64,000 nt of DNA from Corynebacterium yonathiae (lineage in GTDB: Bacteria > Actinomycetota > Actinomycetes > Mycobacteriales > Mycobacteriaceae): NCBI RefSeq assembly GCF_022288805.1, contig NZ_JAKOPM010000005.1, forward strand, positions 62,001-126,000, given 5' to 3'. Shown here piece after piece: positions 33,140-44,703 of this stretch; position 1 is the first letter of the stretch; the number at the start of each line of letters is the position of its first letter. A program made the translations under genes and the position numbers. The notes under the pieces were generated by a model. That model did no database searches and was not told where the DNA came from. It worked only from the letters and a program-made list of their open reading frames with translations.

Positions 33140-33772
33140 CTATTGCAACGGGCCGAGCGTGATGAATTTATTCCACGTCTCCCACTCATCCTGCAGGCGG
33201 GCACGCTCATGGGGTGGGGTAGCGGTGTCGTCGATAAGCGTGGCATCAATCATGCGCACGCCATTGTCAAAGAACAAAGCGGCGTGCCCCGAGGCACCGT
33301 GGCGCAGTACCGGTACTAGGTTCAACCCATCGAAGGACAGGCGTGCATTGGGGCGCACGTCCAGCCCGGCAATGGCGGCGAGGGTAGGCGCCAAGTCAAT
33401 AGGGGAGACTAGCTCGTTATTCTCCCCGCTTTCCGCCACACCCGGCCACAGCACCGACATCGGGGCATTTCCACCTAGCAGGGAGCAGACCGCAATGACG
33501 CCTTCTATCTGGTCGAGCTCTTCCAAGCTGGGCTGTTCAAGTAGGCGGAAGACATCTTCACCGGCAGGCTGCGTGTCTTCACGCACCTCATAGCCCACCC
33601 CAGCAAAAACCTCACTGATGCGCGTGGTGGCTTGGCGCTGGGGGTACTGTCCGGTCAGGGTACCGCGGCGGGAGTCCGCATAGTTTTCCGAAGGCACCCA
33701 CGTGTTTTTAAAACGAACGCCGCGCAGTGCGGTCTCCGGCGCATGGTCAAAGGTCGCAAGAGTGATATCCAT
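33140..33772 (-). CDS. Degenerate sulfatase/phosphatase-like protein (short, nucleophile lost)
   Basis: 210-aa protein that reads like a shortened arylsulfatase. NTWVPSENYADSRRGTLTGQYP aligns with the sulfatase signature C-x-P-S-R-x4-TG-x-yP, but the position of the formylglycine cysteine is Tyr and the Pro is Asp. Further on, LVSPIDLAPTLAAIAGLDV and DGLNLVPVL match the second conserved sulfatase region. The N-terminal metal-binding DDxG segment and about half the usual length are missing. Probably non-catalytic, or a different activity. Ends 18 nt before the aldo/keto reductase start. Confidence 0.65.
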   Translation of the reverse strand: MDITLATFDHAPETALRGVRFKNTWVPSENYADSRRGTLTGQYPQRQATTRISEVFAGVGYEVREDTQPAGEDVFRLLEQPSLEELDQIEGVIAVCSLLGGNAPMSVLWPGVAESGENNELVSPIDLAPTLAAIAGLDVRPNARLSFDGLNLVPVLRHGASGHAALFFDNGVRMIDATLIDDTATPPHERARLQDEWETWNKFITLGPLQ

Positions 33773-33853
33773 GGGCTCAATTCTAGGCTTGCCGACGCCC
33801 CCTCCGACGAACTTCGCTTAGTGATATTGGTGAGAGGACGCTCGCCGAGACGA

Positions 33854-33927
33854 TTCAACGATTTCGTCCCTATAAATCGCCTATTTCGTCGACGGTCGCG
33901 GTGGTTTAGATGGACGAAATCGTTGAA
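33854..33927. repeat. Long perfect inverted repeat, 16-bp arms
   Basis: TTCAACGATTTCGTCC (33854-33869) is perfectly inverted as GGACGAAATCGTTGAA (33912-33927), with a 42-nt loop that contains another ATTTCGTC copy at 33892. It lies in the 307-base gap between the sulfatase-like gene start (33772) and the nitroreductase stop (33953), with no T-tract. Function unknown. Confidence 0.75.
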
Positions 33928-33952
33928 CTAGCCTGCTGATGGGGAGCTGGCG

Positions 33953-34645
33953 CTAATCGAGCTCCAGCCCCTCGATACCGTGCACCGTCACGGTCTCTGA
34001 GAGCGGCGCGCGGCCCGGAGCCGTATTAAAGACTGGGCTAGAGTCATCGGCCGTACCAAAGGTGATGGCGGTGACCAGCTTGTAGTCCTCGTCCACGCCG
34101 AGGAATTCGCGTGCGGTTGGCGCAATTAGGGAAATCATGCCCTGTGGGATGCCGTGATAGCCGTGTGCCTCCAGGGAAAGCAGGAAGTTTTCGGTGTAGG
34201 TTCCCTGGTCAAAGGCGGCACGGATGCGGTCGCCCATCGGTGGGATAAAAAGAAGTACCGCATGCGGCGCGCCGAAGAAGCGCAGGTTTTCGCGGACGAA
34301 CTCCACGCGGCCTTCTTTATCCTCGCGCTTAATGCCCAGCAGACCGTACATTTTGGCGGCCAGTTCTTGGGAACGCTGGGGATGGATGCCCTCACCATAA
34401 TCGGTGGTGGAGTCCGGGCTGAGGCCGTTGGTGTCGAATTCCTTAATCAGCGCGGCGCTGAGCTCCTTGAGCTTTTCTCCGCCTACCACGTGGACGTTCC
34501 ACGGCTGGGTATTGGAGTTGGACGGTGCGGATTGAGCGTCCTCCAAGACCTGCTTGATGTCTTCTACCGGCATGGGCTCCGGCAGGAATGCGCGGGGAGA
34601 GTGGCGATTGCGGATAAATTCGGAATACTTATTGGTTGAAGTCAT
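33953..34645 (-). CDS. Nitroreductase-family FMN oxidoreductase
   Basis: 230-aa cytoplasmic flavoprotein of the nitroreductase family. FMN-binding motifs visible: the N-terminal RNRHSPRAFLPEPMP, the SAPSNSNTQPWNVHVV loop, and in the C-terminal half the region YTENFLLSLEAHGYHGIPQG. Homodimeric NAD(P)H-dependent reductases of this kind act on nitro-compounds, quinones or flavins; the physiological role is unknown. ATG 34645 starts the conserved part; the longer upstream reading runs through tRNA-Gly and is rejected. No operon partner. Confidence 0.9.
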   Translation of the reverse strand: MTSTNKYSEFIRNRHSPRAFLPEPMPVEDIKQVLEDAQSAPSNSNTQPWNVHVVGGEKLKELSAALIKEFDTNGLSPDSTTDYGEGIHPQRSQELAAKMYGLLGIKREDKEGRVEFVRENLRFFGAPHAVLLFIPPMGDRIRAAFDQGTYTENFLLSLEAHGYHGIPQGMISLIAPTAREFLGVDEDYKLVTAITFGTADDSSPVFNTAPGRAPLSETVTVHGIEGLELD

Positions 34646-34730
34646 GCGCGCCACTGTACACTTCGCCGCATGCGTCCGCCTTAAACCAAGTGTGGCTAGC
34701 GCAGATGAGCAAGGCCGGGGAGGAAAACGA

Positions 34731-34757
34731 AAAATCGCCCACCTGAAAGATGGGCGA
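34731..34757 (-). terminator. Terminator of tRNA-Gly (minus strand)
   Basis: Stem TCGCCCA / TGGGCGA with a 9-nt loop and a run of T on the minus strand just downstream of tRNA-Gly. Confidence 0.75.
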
Positions 34758-34761
34758 GACG

Positions 34762-34836
34762 TGGAGGGAATGACGGGAATCGAACCCGCGTCTTCAGCTT
34801 GGAAGGCTGAGGTATTAGCCACTATACGACATTCCC
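34762..34836 (-). tRNA. tRNA-Gly (TCC), CCA encoded
   Basis: Minus-strand cloverleaf: acceptor GGGAATG/CATTCCC, discriminator T, encoded CCA, anticodon loop CTTCCAA (TCC). Confidence 0.95.
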
Positions 34837-34958
34837 ACAGCGCGCTATTGAAACGCTGCGCCATACTTTAGCGCACGTGGGGGCAAAAATGAAAATAGGG
34901 AACTAGGGTAGCGCTTGAGTCGTTGTTATAAGCAGAACGGCCCTACCAATAGAAGGCG

Positions 34959-35789
34959 ATGATCATAGTGGAAATTTTGCTCCTTGTGCTGGCAGTGGGC
35001 GGAGGTGCGTGGTTTATGTCCTCGCGCAACTCTCAAAAGCGCCGCGAGGAACGAGAAGCACAGCAATTGGCCGATGCACAAGCCGATGCTCGCCGGTGGA
35101 TTGAGCGCCTGGGTGGCCAAGTAATGCAGATTTCAGGCACAGACTCTGCCTCCCAGCAGGCAATGGCCGATGCGTCCGAGCGTTTTACAGCAGCTAACTC
35201 GGCGATTTCGCGCGCCACTACTGCAAAGCAGGCGAACCTCGCGCGTGAGTCCGCTCTGGAAGGCATGCATTATGTGAATGCTGCGCGCGAGATTATGGGC
35301 ATGAACCCGGGCCCAGAGCTACCGCCGCTCGAGGGACAGCGCGCCGCGGGCAAGGTAACGGAAAAGCGCACGGTGGAAGCGAATGGTCAGCAGATTACGG
35401 CCTCGCCGTATGCCTCCGCGGATACCCCGAACTACTACCCAGGCGGAATTGTCGCAGGGCGCCCAGTTCCGGCGGGTTGGTACTCACGTCCGTGGTGGGC
35501 CGAGGCATTGCAGACCGGCGTGTGGATGGTTGGCTACTCCATGATGTTTAATGCCCTGTTCTCCGGTATGTCTGGCATTGGTTATTCCGCGACCGCTGCC
35601 GAAAGCGGTGACTGGGGCGGTGGTGACGGCATGGGCGATGCTGGCGACATGGGCGGTGGCGATGACGGCGGCGGCCTGTTTGATGGCCTTGGCGATGGCG
35701 ATGGCGGCGGCGGCCTGTTTGATGGCCTTGGCGATGGCGATGGCGGCGGATTCTTTGACGGAATGTTTGATTTCGATTTCGATTTCTAG
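34959..35789 (+). CDS. Membrane-anchored protein with Gly/Asp-rich repeat tail, unknown function
   Basis: 276 aa. An N-terminal TM anchor (MIIVEILLLVLAVGGGAWFM) precedes a charged Gln/Ala-rich helical region (about 22-110) that looks like a coiled coil, then a Pro/Tyr/Trp-containing segment with a second hydrophobic stretch (ALQTGVWMVGYSMMFNALFSGM), and finally an acidic glycine-rich tail GLFDGLGDGDGGG repeated, ending FDFDFDF. The tail contains a nearly exact 39-bp tandem duplication (35673-35750). No catalytic motif. Repeat number may vary between strains. GAAGG is a reasonable RBS before ATG 34959. Confidence 0.7.
   Translation: MIIVEILLLVLAVGGGAWFMSSRNSQKRREEREAQQLADAQADARRWIERLGGQVMQISGTDSASQQAMADASERFTAANSAISRATTAKQANLARESALEGMHYVNAAREIMGMNPGPELPPLEGQRAAGKVTEKRTVEANGQQITASPYASADTPNYYPGGIVAGRPVPAGWYSRPWWAEALQTGVWMVGYSMMFNALFSGMSGIGYSATAAESGDWGGGDGMGDAGDMGGGDDGGGLFDGLGDGDGGGGLFDGLGDGDGGGFFDGMFDFDFDF
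35673..35750 (+). repeat. 39-bp tandem repeat (2 copies) in coding sequence
   Basis: Copies at 35673-35711 and 35712-35750 differ only in the last base; each encodes 13 residues of the Gly/Asp-rich tail. Confidence 0.9.
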
Positions 35790-35923
35790 CCGCTAGTCTG
35801 TCAAAATCGTCTTCTGTGCTGCGTTGATTCCATTAAGTGGGGGTCCGTTTAGGAGATTTAAAACGGACACGGTACACTGTCTCAGGTATGCAACGCAGCC
35901 AAGGTAACTTGGTGGCCTACATA

Positions 35924-35997
35924 CGGGGCGTGGCGCAGTTTGGTAGCGCACCTGCTTTGGGAGCAGGGGGTCGCAGGTTCAAATCCTGTCGCCCCGA
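35924..35997 (+). tRNA. tRNA-Pro (TGG)
   Basis: Plus-strand cloverleaf, 74 nt: acceptor CGGGGCG/CGCCCCG, discriminator A, anticodon loop TTTGGGA (TGG), TPsiC arm GGTTCAAATCC. Confidence 0.96.
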
Positions 35998-36002
35998 CGT
36001 AT

Positions 36003-36046
36003 GGGGGTCTGGAAATGCCCTAATAAGGATTTCCGGACCCCCTTTA
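36003..36046 (+). terminator. Terminator of tRNA-Pro
   Basis: 14-bp stem GGGGGTCTGGAAAT / ATTTCCGGACCCCC (one G-T pair) followed by TTT. Confidence 0.8.
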
Positions 36047-36087
36047 AGTTTATGTACGTAAAACAATGAAGCCAGGGAGATTCACTC

Positions 36088-37446
36088 GTGAAGACCACCG
36101 TAGACAAGCTGAGCGATACCCGCGTTAAGCTCACCGTCAACGTTCCGTTTGCGGAGCTGGACCAGGAAATCGATCAAGCTTACGCGGCAATCGCGCAGCA
36201 GGTTTCTATTCCAGGTTTCCGTAAGGGCAAGGCACCGCGCCAGCTTATTGACGCTCGCTTCGGCCGCGGCCCCATCCTGGAGCAGGTTGTCAATGACATG
36301 CTGCCTTCCCGCTACGAGCAGGCAGTCAAGGAAAACGATCTGAAGGTCATCGGCCAGCCGGACGTTGACATTTCCAAGATTGAGGACAAGGACTTCGTGG
36401 AGTTCACCGCAGAGGTTGATATCCGTCCTGAGTTCGAGATTCCGGACTTCTCCAAGATCTCCGTTACCGTCCCAGCCCTAAAGGCTGACGAAGAGGACGT
36501 CGACAAGGCTCTGGAGGAGCTGGCAGAGCGCTTCGGTGAGCTCAAGGACACCAAGCGCAAGATGAAGACCGGCGACTACGCCATCATCGACATCACCGCC
36601 GAGATTGATGGCGAGAAGATCGAGGACGCTTCCACCGAAGGCCTGTCCTACCGTATCGGCGACGATGACCTTATCAAGGGCCTGGATACCGCCCTGCGCG
36701 GCATGAAGACCGGTGAGGATAACGAGTTCACCTCCACCATCCAGTCCGGTGAGCACAAGGACGAAGAGGCCACCATCAAGGTGCATGTCCAGCAGTCGAA
36801 GGAGCGCAAGCTGCCGGCTATGGACGATGAGTTTGCGCAGATGGCTTCTGAGTTCGACACCATGGACGAGCTGCGTGAATCCACCAAGACCCAGGTGGAG
36901 GAGACCAAGAAGGCTGAGCAGGCTGCACAGATCCGCGATGAGGTTCTGAAGTCCGCACTGTCCGAGGTTGAATTCGAACTGCCGCAGTCCGTAGTGGACG
37001 AGCAGGCTCACTCCCAGCTGCACCAGATCCTGGGCCAGCTGGCTCACGATGAGAAGGCCCTGGCTCAGCTGCTTGAGGCACAGGGCACCTCCCGCGAGGA
37101 GTTTGATAAGCAGACTCGCGAGCAGGCAGAAGAGTCCGTGCGCACCCAGCTGTTCCTTGACGCTGTAGCAGAGAAGGAAGAGCCGGAAGTTTCCCAGCAG
37201 GAGCTGACCGACCACATCCTGTTCACCGCTCAGTCCTACGGCATGGACCCGAACCAGTTCATCCAGCAGCTGCAGTCCAACGGCCAGATCGCAAATCTTT
37301 TCTCTGACGTGCGCCGTGGTAAGGCACTGGCTGCCGCTATCTGCCGCACCACCGTCAAGGATGAAGAGGGCAACGATGTAGACGTTGACCAGTACTTCGG
37401 TGAAATCGAAGAAGAGGACGCTGCAGAAGCTTCCGAGGAGAAGTAA
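36088..37446 (+). CDS. tig: Trigger factor
   Basis: Ribosome-associated chaperone and peptidyl-prolyl isomerase for nascent proteins, 452 aa. N-terminal ribosome-binding domain with the signature motif [12 protein letters not shown] (residues 46-57), central FKBP-like PPIase domain (about 155-245) and long helical C-terminal chaperone domain, ending in an acidic tail [15 protein letters not shown] 36088 follows CAGGGAG. In C. glutamicum and mycobacteria tig is directly followed by clpP1P2; here a 5.5-kb minus-strand block intervenes. Confidence 0.96.
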   Translation: MKTTVDKLSDTRVKLTVNVPFAELDQEIDQAYAAIAQQVSIPGFRKGKAPRQLIDARFGRGPILEQVVNDMLPSRYEQAVKENDLKVIGQPDVDISKIEDKDFVEFTAEVDIRPEFEIPDFSKISVTVPALKADEEDVDKALEELAERFGELKDTKRKMKTGDYAIIDITAEIDGEKIEDASTEGLSYRIGDDDLIKGLDTALRGMKTGEDNEFTSTIQSGEHKDEEATIKVHVQQSKERKLPAMDDEFAQMASEFDTMDELRESTKTQVEETKKAEQAAQIRDEVLKSALSEVEFELPQSVVDEQAHSQLHQILGQLAHDEKALAQLLEAQGTSREEFDKQTREQAEESVRTQLFLDAVAEKEEPEVSQQELTDHILFTAQSYGMDPNQFIQQLQSNGQIANLFSDVRRGKALAAAICRTTVKDEEGNDVDVDQYFGEIEEEDAAEASEEK

Positions 37447-37497
37447 TCTCCCGCTTGTAACGCGCTGCTGCCACATGTGTGGTGGCGAGCGCGCATG

Positions 37498-37544
37498 AAA
37501 CCCCGGATTCAGGTAACTCAAGGATGAGCCTGAATCCGGGGTTT
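37498..37544 (+). terminator. Terminator after tig
   Basis: Perfect 16-bp stem AAACCCCGGATTCAGG / CCTGAATCCGGGGTTT, 15-nt loop, between the convergent tig and FMN reductase genes; likely bidirectional. Confidence 0.85.
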
Positions 37545-37619
37545 GTGCCATTGTGAACGCCCCCTAGGAGTCTTTGAGTACTTCGAAGAGGGCGTGATGT
37601 GTGTTGGCTGGGGATACCG

Positions 37620-38201
37620 CTAGCCGTTCTTGGCTCTAAAGGCCTCGTCGGTCAACTGCAGGAAGCGCATAACGTAATCCTTGACAAAGTCTGCGGTACG
37701 TTGATTGAGATGTCCGGACTCTTCGAAAAGGGTGGGGGATTGGCCCAGAAATACTTCGGGCTGACCAGGGAGCGGCATGTCGAAGTAGGACAGAGCGAGG
37801 CGAAGGTTCTTCTGTGAACTGTAGCCGCCCATGCGGCCTACAGAGTGGCTAATGATACCTGCGGGAAGGTTCTTCCACGCCACATCTGAGTTGGGTTTAG
37901 AGCCGATGTCCACTGCGTTTTTGAGGCAGGCAGGGATAGTGCGGTTGTTCTCTGGCGTAATGAAGAGGATCCCGCTCGAGTTCTTGATGGTCTCGCGAAA
38001 GGTGGTGTACTCAGCCGGAGTGGGCTTGTCCGTGACGGCGGGGTCATCGTAGTCGAAGTCATAGAGCGGCAAGTCACGGATTTCCACGATGTTTGCCTCG
38101 TAGCCTTCAGGGATCATCGTGAGCACCTCGTGTGCAATCTTGCGTGCAAATGACTCTCGGCGCAGGCTGCCGACGATAACGCTGATACGTGGGGTGGTCA
38201 T
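37620..38201 (-). CDS. NADPH-dependent FMN reductase (flavodoxin-fold)
   Basis: 193-aa cytoplasmic flavin reductase / azoreductase of the NADPH_FMN_red family. ISVIVGSLRRESFARKIA binds the FMN phosphate, LFITPENNRTIPACLKNAVD is the second FMN loop and the GGYSSQKNLRLAL segment completes the fold. Last gene of the minus-strand nrd block, 39 nt after the small ORF. An attractive inference is that it supplies reduced flavin to NrdI, which must be in the hydroquinone form, but it could equally be a general quinone/FMN reductase. Confidence 0.9.
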   Translation of the reverse strand: MTTPRISVIVGSLRRESFARKIAHEVLTMIPEGYEANIVEIRDLPLYDFDYDDPAVTDKPTPAEYTTFRETIKNSSGILFITPENNRTIPACLKNAVDIGSKPNSDVAWKNLPAGIISHSVGRMGGYSSQKNLRLALSYFDMPLPGQPEVFLGQSPTLFEESGHLNQRTADFVKDYVMRFLQLTDEAFRAKNG

Positions 38202-38240
38202 GGTAAACCTTCTTTCTTAGTTGGGTGTAGGGAGACGTGG

Positions 38241-41773
<3,533 letters not shown>

Positions 41774-41823
41774 TGTGTTTTCCAATCTGTGTGATGCGGA
41801 TGTGTTCTTCATCTTGTGGGGGA

Positions 41824-42261
41824 TTAATGGGGTGTCATCGTTAGCTGCTTTTGCTGCTCCCAAAACTTCTGAAGGCCCTGCTTTACGGCGGCGATGTCCT
41901 TCTGGGTGCCGAGAAGCTCGAAGTGATACAGCTCCGGTACGTGGCACTTGGCGGAAATGATGCGTCCGGCGACGCAGTAAGCACTTCCGAAGTTGGTATT
42001 CCCTGAGGTAATAACGCCCCGGATAAAGGAGCGGTTGATTGGGTCATTGAGGAAGTCGATGACCTGTTTGGGGACTGCGCGCTTGAGCGAGCCGCCGCCG
42101 TAGGTGGGAACGATGAGTACGTACGGGTGTGAAACCTGGATCATCCCGGTTTTCTTGGGGCGCAGTGGAATGCGCACCGCGGGTCTATCTAAGCGTTCGA
42201 CGAATCTTTTCGTGTTCTCTGAAACGCTGGAAAAGTACACCAAATCTGGTGAGTCTGACAT
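41824..42261 (-). CDS. nrdI: Flavodoxin-like NrdI
   Basis: 145-aa FMN flavoprotein that makes the oxidant (superoxide) needed to activate NrdF; in class Ie systems NrdI is needed for conversion of the Tyr to DOPA. Flavodoxin phosphate loop [16 protein letters not shown], the PTYGGG loop, and the characteristic FMN-side [13 protein letters not shown] loop are visible. ATG 42261 is preceded by AGGA with 6-nt spacing; upstream in-frame ATGs (42291, 42276) lack this. First gene of the nrdIEF unit, behind two tandem palindromic operators. Confidence 0.94.
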   Translation of the reverse strand: MSDSPDLVYFSSVSENTKRFVERLDRPAVRIPLRPKKTGMIQVSHPYVLIVPTYGGGSLKRAVPKQVIDFLNDPINRSFIRGVITSGNTNFGSAYCVAGRIISAKCHVPELYHFELLGTQKDIAAVKQGLQKFWEQQKQLTMTPH

Positions 42262-42320
42262 GGCAATCCTGCTCATTCTGGCCTTAGCCATAAGTGGGAT
42301 AGGTGATATTCGAAAATACT

Positions 42321-42362
42321 AACTACGCAATGCCGTAGTTGCAACTACGGTCTAACGTAGTT
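42321..42362. promoter_or_regulatory. Tandem palindromic operators before nrdI
   Basis: AACTACG-N6-CGTAGTT occurs twice, at 42321-42340 and 42343-42362, perfectly palindromic and separated by 2 bp (22-bp period, two helical turns). They sit beside a TAGTAT -10 candidate for nrdI (minus strand). The adjacent DtxR-family protein is the obvious candidate binder. Confidence 0.75.
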
Positions 42363-42406
42363 TTGAAAAGGGCAGGTGAGAGCAGGATTAATGCAAAGGG
42401 GAATGT

Positions 42407-43087
42407 CTAAAGGTTGTGGTGTGCTACAAACACTGCGTCGGTAGCTGGGCGTCCAAGTACTACCCACTGAGTGCCGCCGGCCACCTGTATTTCGAGAGAA
42501 TCTGAAAAGGGCGCTCCCTCGCGCGTGCTAAGAACAGCCCCAGTGACAATGCCGCGCTCTTCAAGGAACTTCAGCAGTTGTGGGTCGGAATCAGAAATGC
42601 GTTCCACGGTCACCTGCGATTGTGCACCGCTGTCGGTGAGGCGATGCGCACTGGGGATAGTGATCTGTCCATCAACCGTAGGGATAGGATCGCCGTGCGG
42701 ATCCCTAGTGGGGTAATCAAGGAACTTATCCACACGTTCTATGAGCATGTCAGACACCGCGTGTTCGAGATTTTCGGCTTCATTATGGACTTCGTCCCAG
42801 GTGTAGCCCAATGCTTGAACCAAAAAAGACTCAAGCAATCGGTGACGGCGCACCATGACCAATGCGTACTGCCTGCCAAGTTCGGTTAACTCCACAGAGC
42901 CATAGGGCGTGTGTGACACGAGCCCTTGCTTCGCCATTTTGCGCACTGCATCGGAAACCGAGGAGAGCTTGAGTCCCAGCTGTTTCGCTATAAGCGTGGC
43001 GGTAACGGGCTCGGATGACCATTCCTTTAGCCCCCAGATAGCTTTCAAATAGTTCTGGGTACTGGTGGACAGCTCGGAAATAGACAT
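42407..43087 (-). CDS. DtxR/MntR-family metal-dependent repressor
   Basis: 226-aa metal-responsive transcriptional repressor. N-terminal winged helix (TQNYLKAIWGLKEWSSEPVTATLIAKQLGLKLSSVSDAVRKMAKQGLV), a dimerisation/metal domain with VRRHRLLESFLVQALGYTWDEVHNEAENLEHAVSD (candidate His/Glu ligands) and a C-terminal SH3-like FeoA domain (LLKFLEERGIVTGAVLSTRE). Whether it senses Mn2+ or Fe2+ cannot be decided. Being 145 bp upstream of nrdI, with the tandem operators in the gap, it probably represses nrdIEF when metal is plentiful and frees it on metal starvation. Confidence 0.9.
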   Translation of the reverse strand: MSISELSTSTQNYLKAIWGLKEWSSEPVTATLIAKQLGLKLSSVSDAVRKMAKQGLVSHTPYGSVELTELGRQYALVMVRRHRLLESFLVQALGYTWDEVHNEAENLEHAVSDMLIERVDKFLDYPTRDPHGDPIPTVDGQITIPSAHRLTDSGAQSQVTVERISDSDPQLLKFLEERGIVTGAVLSTREGAPFSDSLEIQVAGGTQWVVLGRPATDAVFVAHHNL

Positions 43088-43133
43088 GAGTAAATGTTAA
43101 CCCAGCTTCCGTGTGCGCCTTTGGCGCTGTGGC

Positions 43134-43151
43134 CCAACGCTCATAGCGAAC
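43134..43151. promoter_or_regulatory. ClgR box upstream of clpP1
   Basis: The core CGCTCATAGCG followed by AAC fits the ClgR consensus WNNWCGCYNANRGCGWWS at all but the first flanking position. It lies 75-90 bp before the clpP1 start. Confidence 0.65.
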
Positions 43152-43225
43152 AGAGGCCAAGTTTGAGAGAAATGCCGGTAAGGTGGGGCCAGTTAAAGCA
43201 TTCTTCACTTGAAGGAGAACCACTA

Positions 43226-43825
43226 ATGTCTGAGAAGATTTCAATGAACTCGTCGTCTACGGGTATGAATCTGAGCGATAGCGTGTACGAGCGCCTGTTG
43301 CGCGAGCGCATTATCTTCCTGGGAACCCAGGTCGATGATGAGATTGCGAACAAGCTGTGCGCCCAGATCCTCCTGCTGTCCGCCGAGGACCCCACTCGCG
43401 ACATTTCGCTCTACATCAACTCCCCGGGTGGCTCTGTCACTGCGGGCATGGCCATCTACGACACCATGAAGTACTCGCCGTGCGATATCGCCACCTACGG
43501 TATGGGTCTGGCAGCTTCCATGGGCCAGTTCCTGCTTTCCGGCGGTACCAAGGGCAAGCGCTTTGCCCTGCCGCACGCACGCATCATGATGCACCAGCCT
43601 TCCGCAGGCGTGGGCGGTACTGCCGCAGATATCGCTATCCAGGCTGAACAGTTTGCGCAAACCAAGCGCGAGATGGCTGAGCTCATTGCCGAGCACACCG
43701 GCCAAACCTTTGAGCAGATCACCAAGGACTCTGATCGTGACCGTTGGATGACCGCACAGCAGGCCAAGGATTACGGCATTGTTGACCACGTCATCGAGTC
43801 CGTCAACGGCCCGCTGAGCAACTAG
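43226..43825 (+). CDS. clpP1: ATP-dependent Clp protease proteolytic subunit 1
   Basis: Serine protease subunit of the ClpP1P2 chamber working with ClpX and ClpC, 199 aa, cytoplasmic. Catalytic triad regions: Ser in [11 protein letters not shown], His in [10 protein letters not shown], Asp in [13 protein letters not shown] 43226 has GAAGGAG; in-frame starts upstream overlap the ClgR box region. Paired with clpP2 19 nt downstream; both are needed for an active heterotetradecamer in actinobacteria. Regulation by ClgR is suggested by the upstream box. Confidence 0.96.
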   Translation: MSEKISMNSSSTGMNLSDSVYERLLRERIIFLGTQVDDEIANKLCAQILLLSAEDPTRDISLYINSPGGSVTAGMAIYDTMKYSPCDIATYGMGLAASMGQFLLSGGTKGKRFALPHARIMMHQPSAGVGGTAADIAIQAEQFAQTKREMAELIAEHTGQTFEQITKDSDRDRWMTAQQAKDYGIVDHVIESVNGPLSN

Positions 43826-43844
43826 GGAATAAGGAGAAATCACT

Positions 43845-44468
43845 ATGAATCAGTCCCAGATGCCAAGTTCCCGTTACGTTCTGCCATCCTTCATTGAGCA
43901 GTCCGCACAGGGCACTAAGGAAACAAACCCATACTCCAAGCTTTTTGAAGAGCGTATTATCTTCTTGGGTACCCAGGTAGATGACACTTCCGCCAATGAC
44001 ATCATGGCGCAGCTGCTGGTCTTGGAGAGCCAGGATCCGGACCGCGATATCACCATGTACATCAACTCGCCTGGTGGATCCTTCACCGCGTTGATGGCTA
44101 TCTATGACACCATGCGCTACGTGCGACCCGATGTGCAGACCGTGTGCCTGGGCCAGGCTGCTTCCGCAGCGGCTGTGCTCTTGGCGGCGGGTGCACCAGG
44201 CAAGCGTGCTGCGCTGCCAAACTCCCGCGTTTTGATCCACCAGCCGGCAACGCAGGGTACCCAGGGCCAGGTTTCTGACCTGGAGATCCAAGCCGCTGAG
44301 ATTGAGCGCATGCGTAAGCTGATGGAAACTACCCTGTCTGAGCACACTGGTCGTACCGCTGAGCAGATCCGCATTGATACTGACCGCGACAAGATCCTGA
44401 CCGCTCAGGAAGCCGTTGAGTACGGCATCATCGATACGGTCTTTGATTACCGCAAGCTCAATGCATAA
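43845..44468 (+). CDS. clpP2: ATP-dependent Clp protease proteolytic subunit 2
   Basis: Partner subunit of ClpP1, 207 aa. Catalytic Ser in [16 protein letters not shown], His in [11 protein letters not shown], Asp in [17 protein letters not shown] before ATG 43845, co-transcribed with clpP1. ClpP2 carries the binding pockets for ClpX/ClpC loops in mycobacteria. A hairpin terminator follows. Confidence 0.96.
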   Translation: MNQSQMPSSRYVLPSFIEQSAQGTKETNPYSKLFEERIIFLGTQVDDTSANDIMAQLLVLESQDPDRDITMYINSPGGSFTALMAIYDTMRYVRPDVQTVCLGQAASAAAVLLAAGAPGKRAALPNSRVLIHQPATQGTQGQVSDLEIQAAEIERMRKLMETTLSEHTGRTAEQIRIDTDRDKILTAQEAVEYGIIDTVFDYRKLNA

Positions 44469-44492
44469 TTTGGAATAACGCATTTCACGTGG

Positions 44493-44536
44493 CCCCTGCT
44501 ATGCAACCTGCATTCCAGTTGTATGGCAGGGGTTTT
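44493..44536 (+). terminator. Terminator after clpP2
   Basis: CCCCTGCTATGCAA pairs with TTGTATGGCAGGGG (two mismatched/wobble pairs) and is followed by TTTT. Confidence 0.75.
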
Positions 44537-44703
44537 CTGCTTTTAATGCAGGGAAGGGGGTGTGCTGCTGACTCGTGCTGCACCCGAATGGGGTACCTCT
44601 CTTCATGCAATTCCTGCAGGCCGTTAGGTACATTTCTGTCATGCGACACTAAACCTATAACGACCGATTTGTGATTTAGGCCTCTAAGTGGTCATATGTT
44701 TTT

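Noticed and set aside
35668..35755. Tandem repeats as a CRISPR
   Set aside because: Two adjacent direct copies without spacers, in frame inside a gene. No CRISPR array, insertion sequence or integrase was seen anywhere in the window.
42725..42733. Third exact DnaA-type 9-mer (TTATCCACA)
   Set aside because: It lies inside the DtxR-family coding sequence, alone, so chance is the best explanation.
44489..44674. Possible small gene between clpP2 and the peptide transporter
   Set aside because: It begins inside the clpP2 terminator region, is Cys rich without a motif, and has no ribosome binding site.
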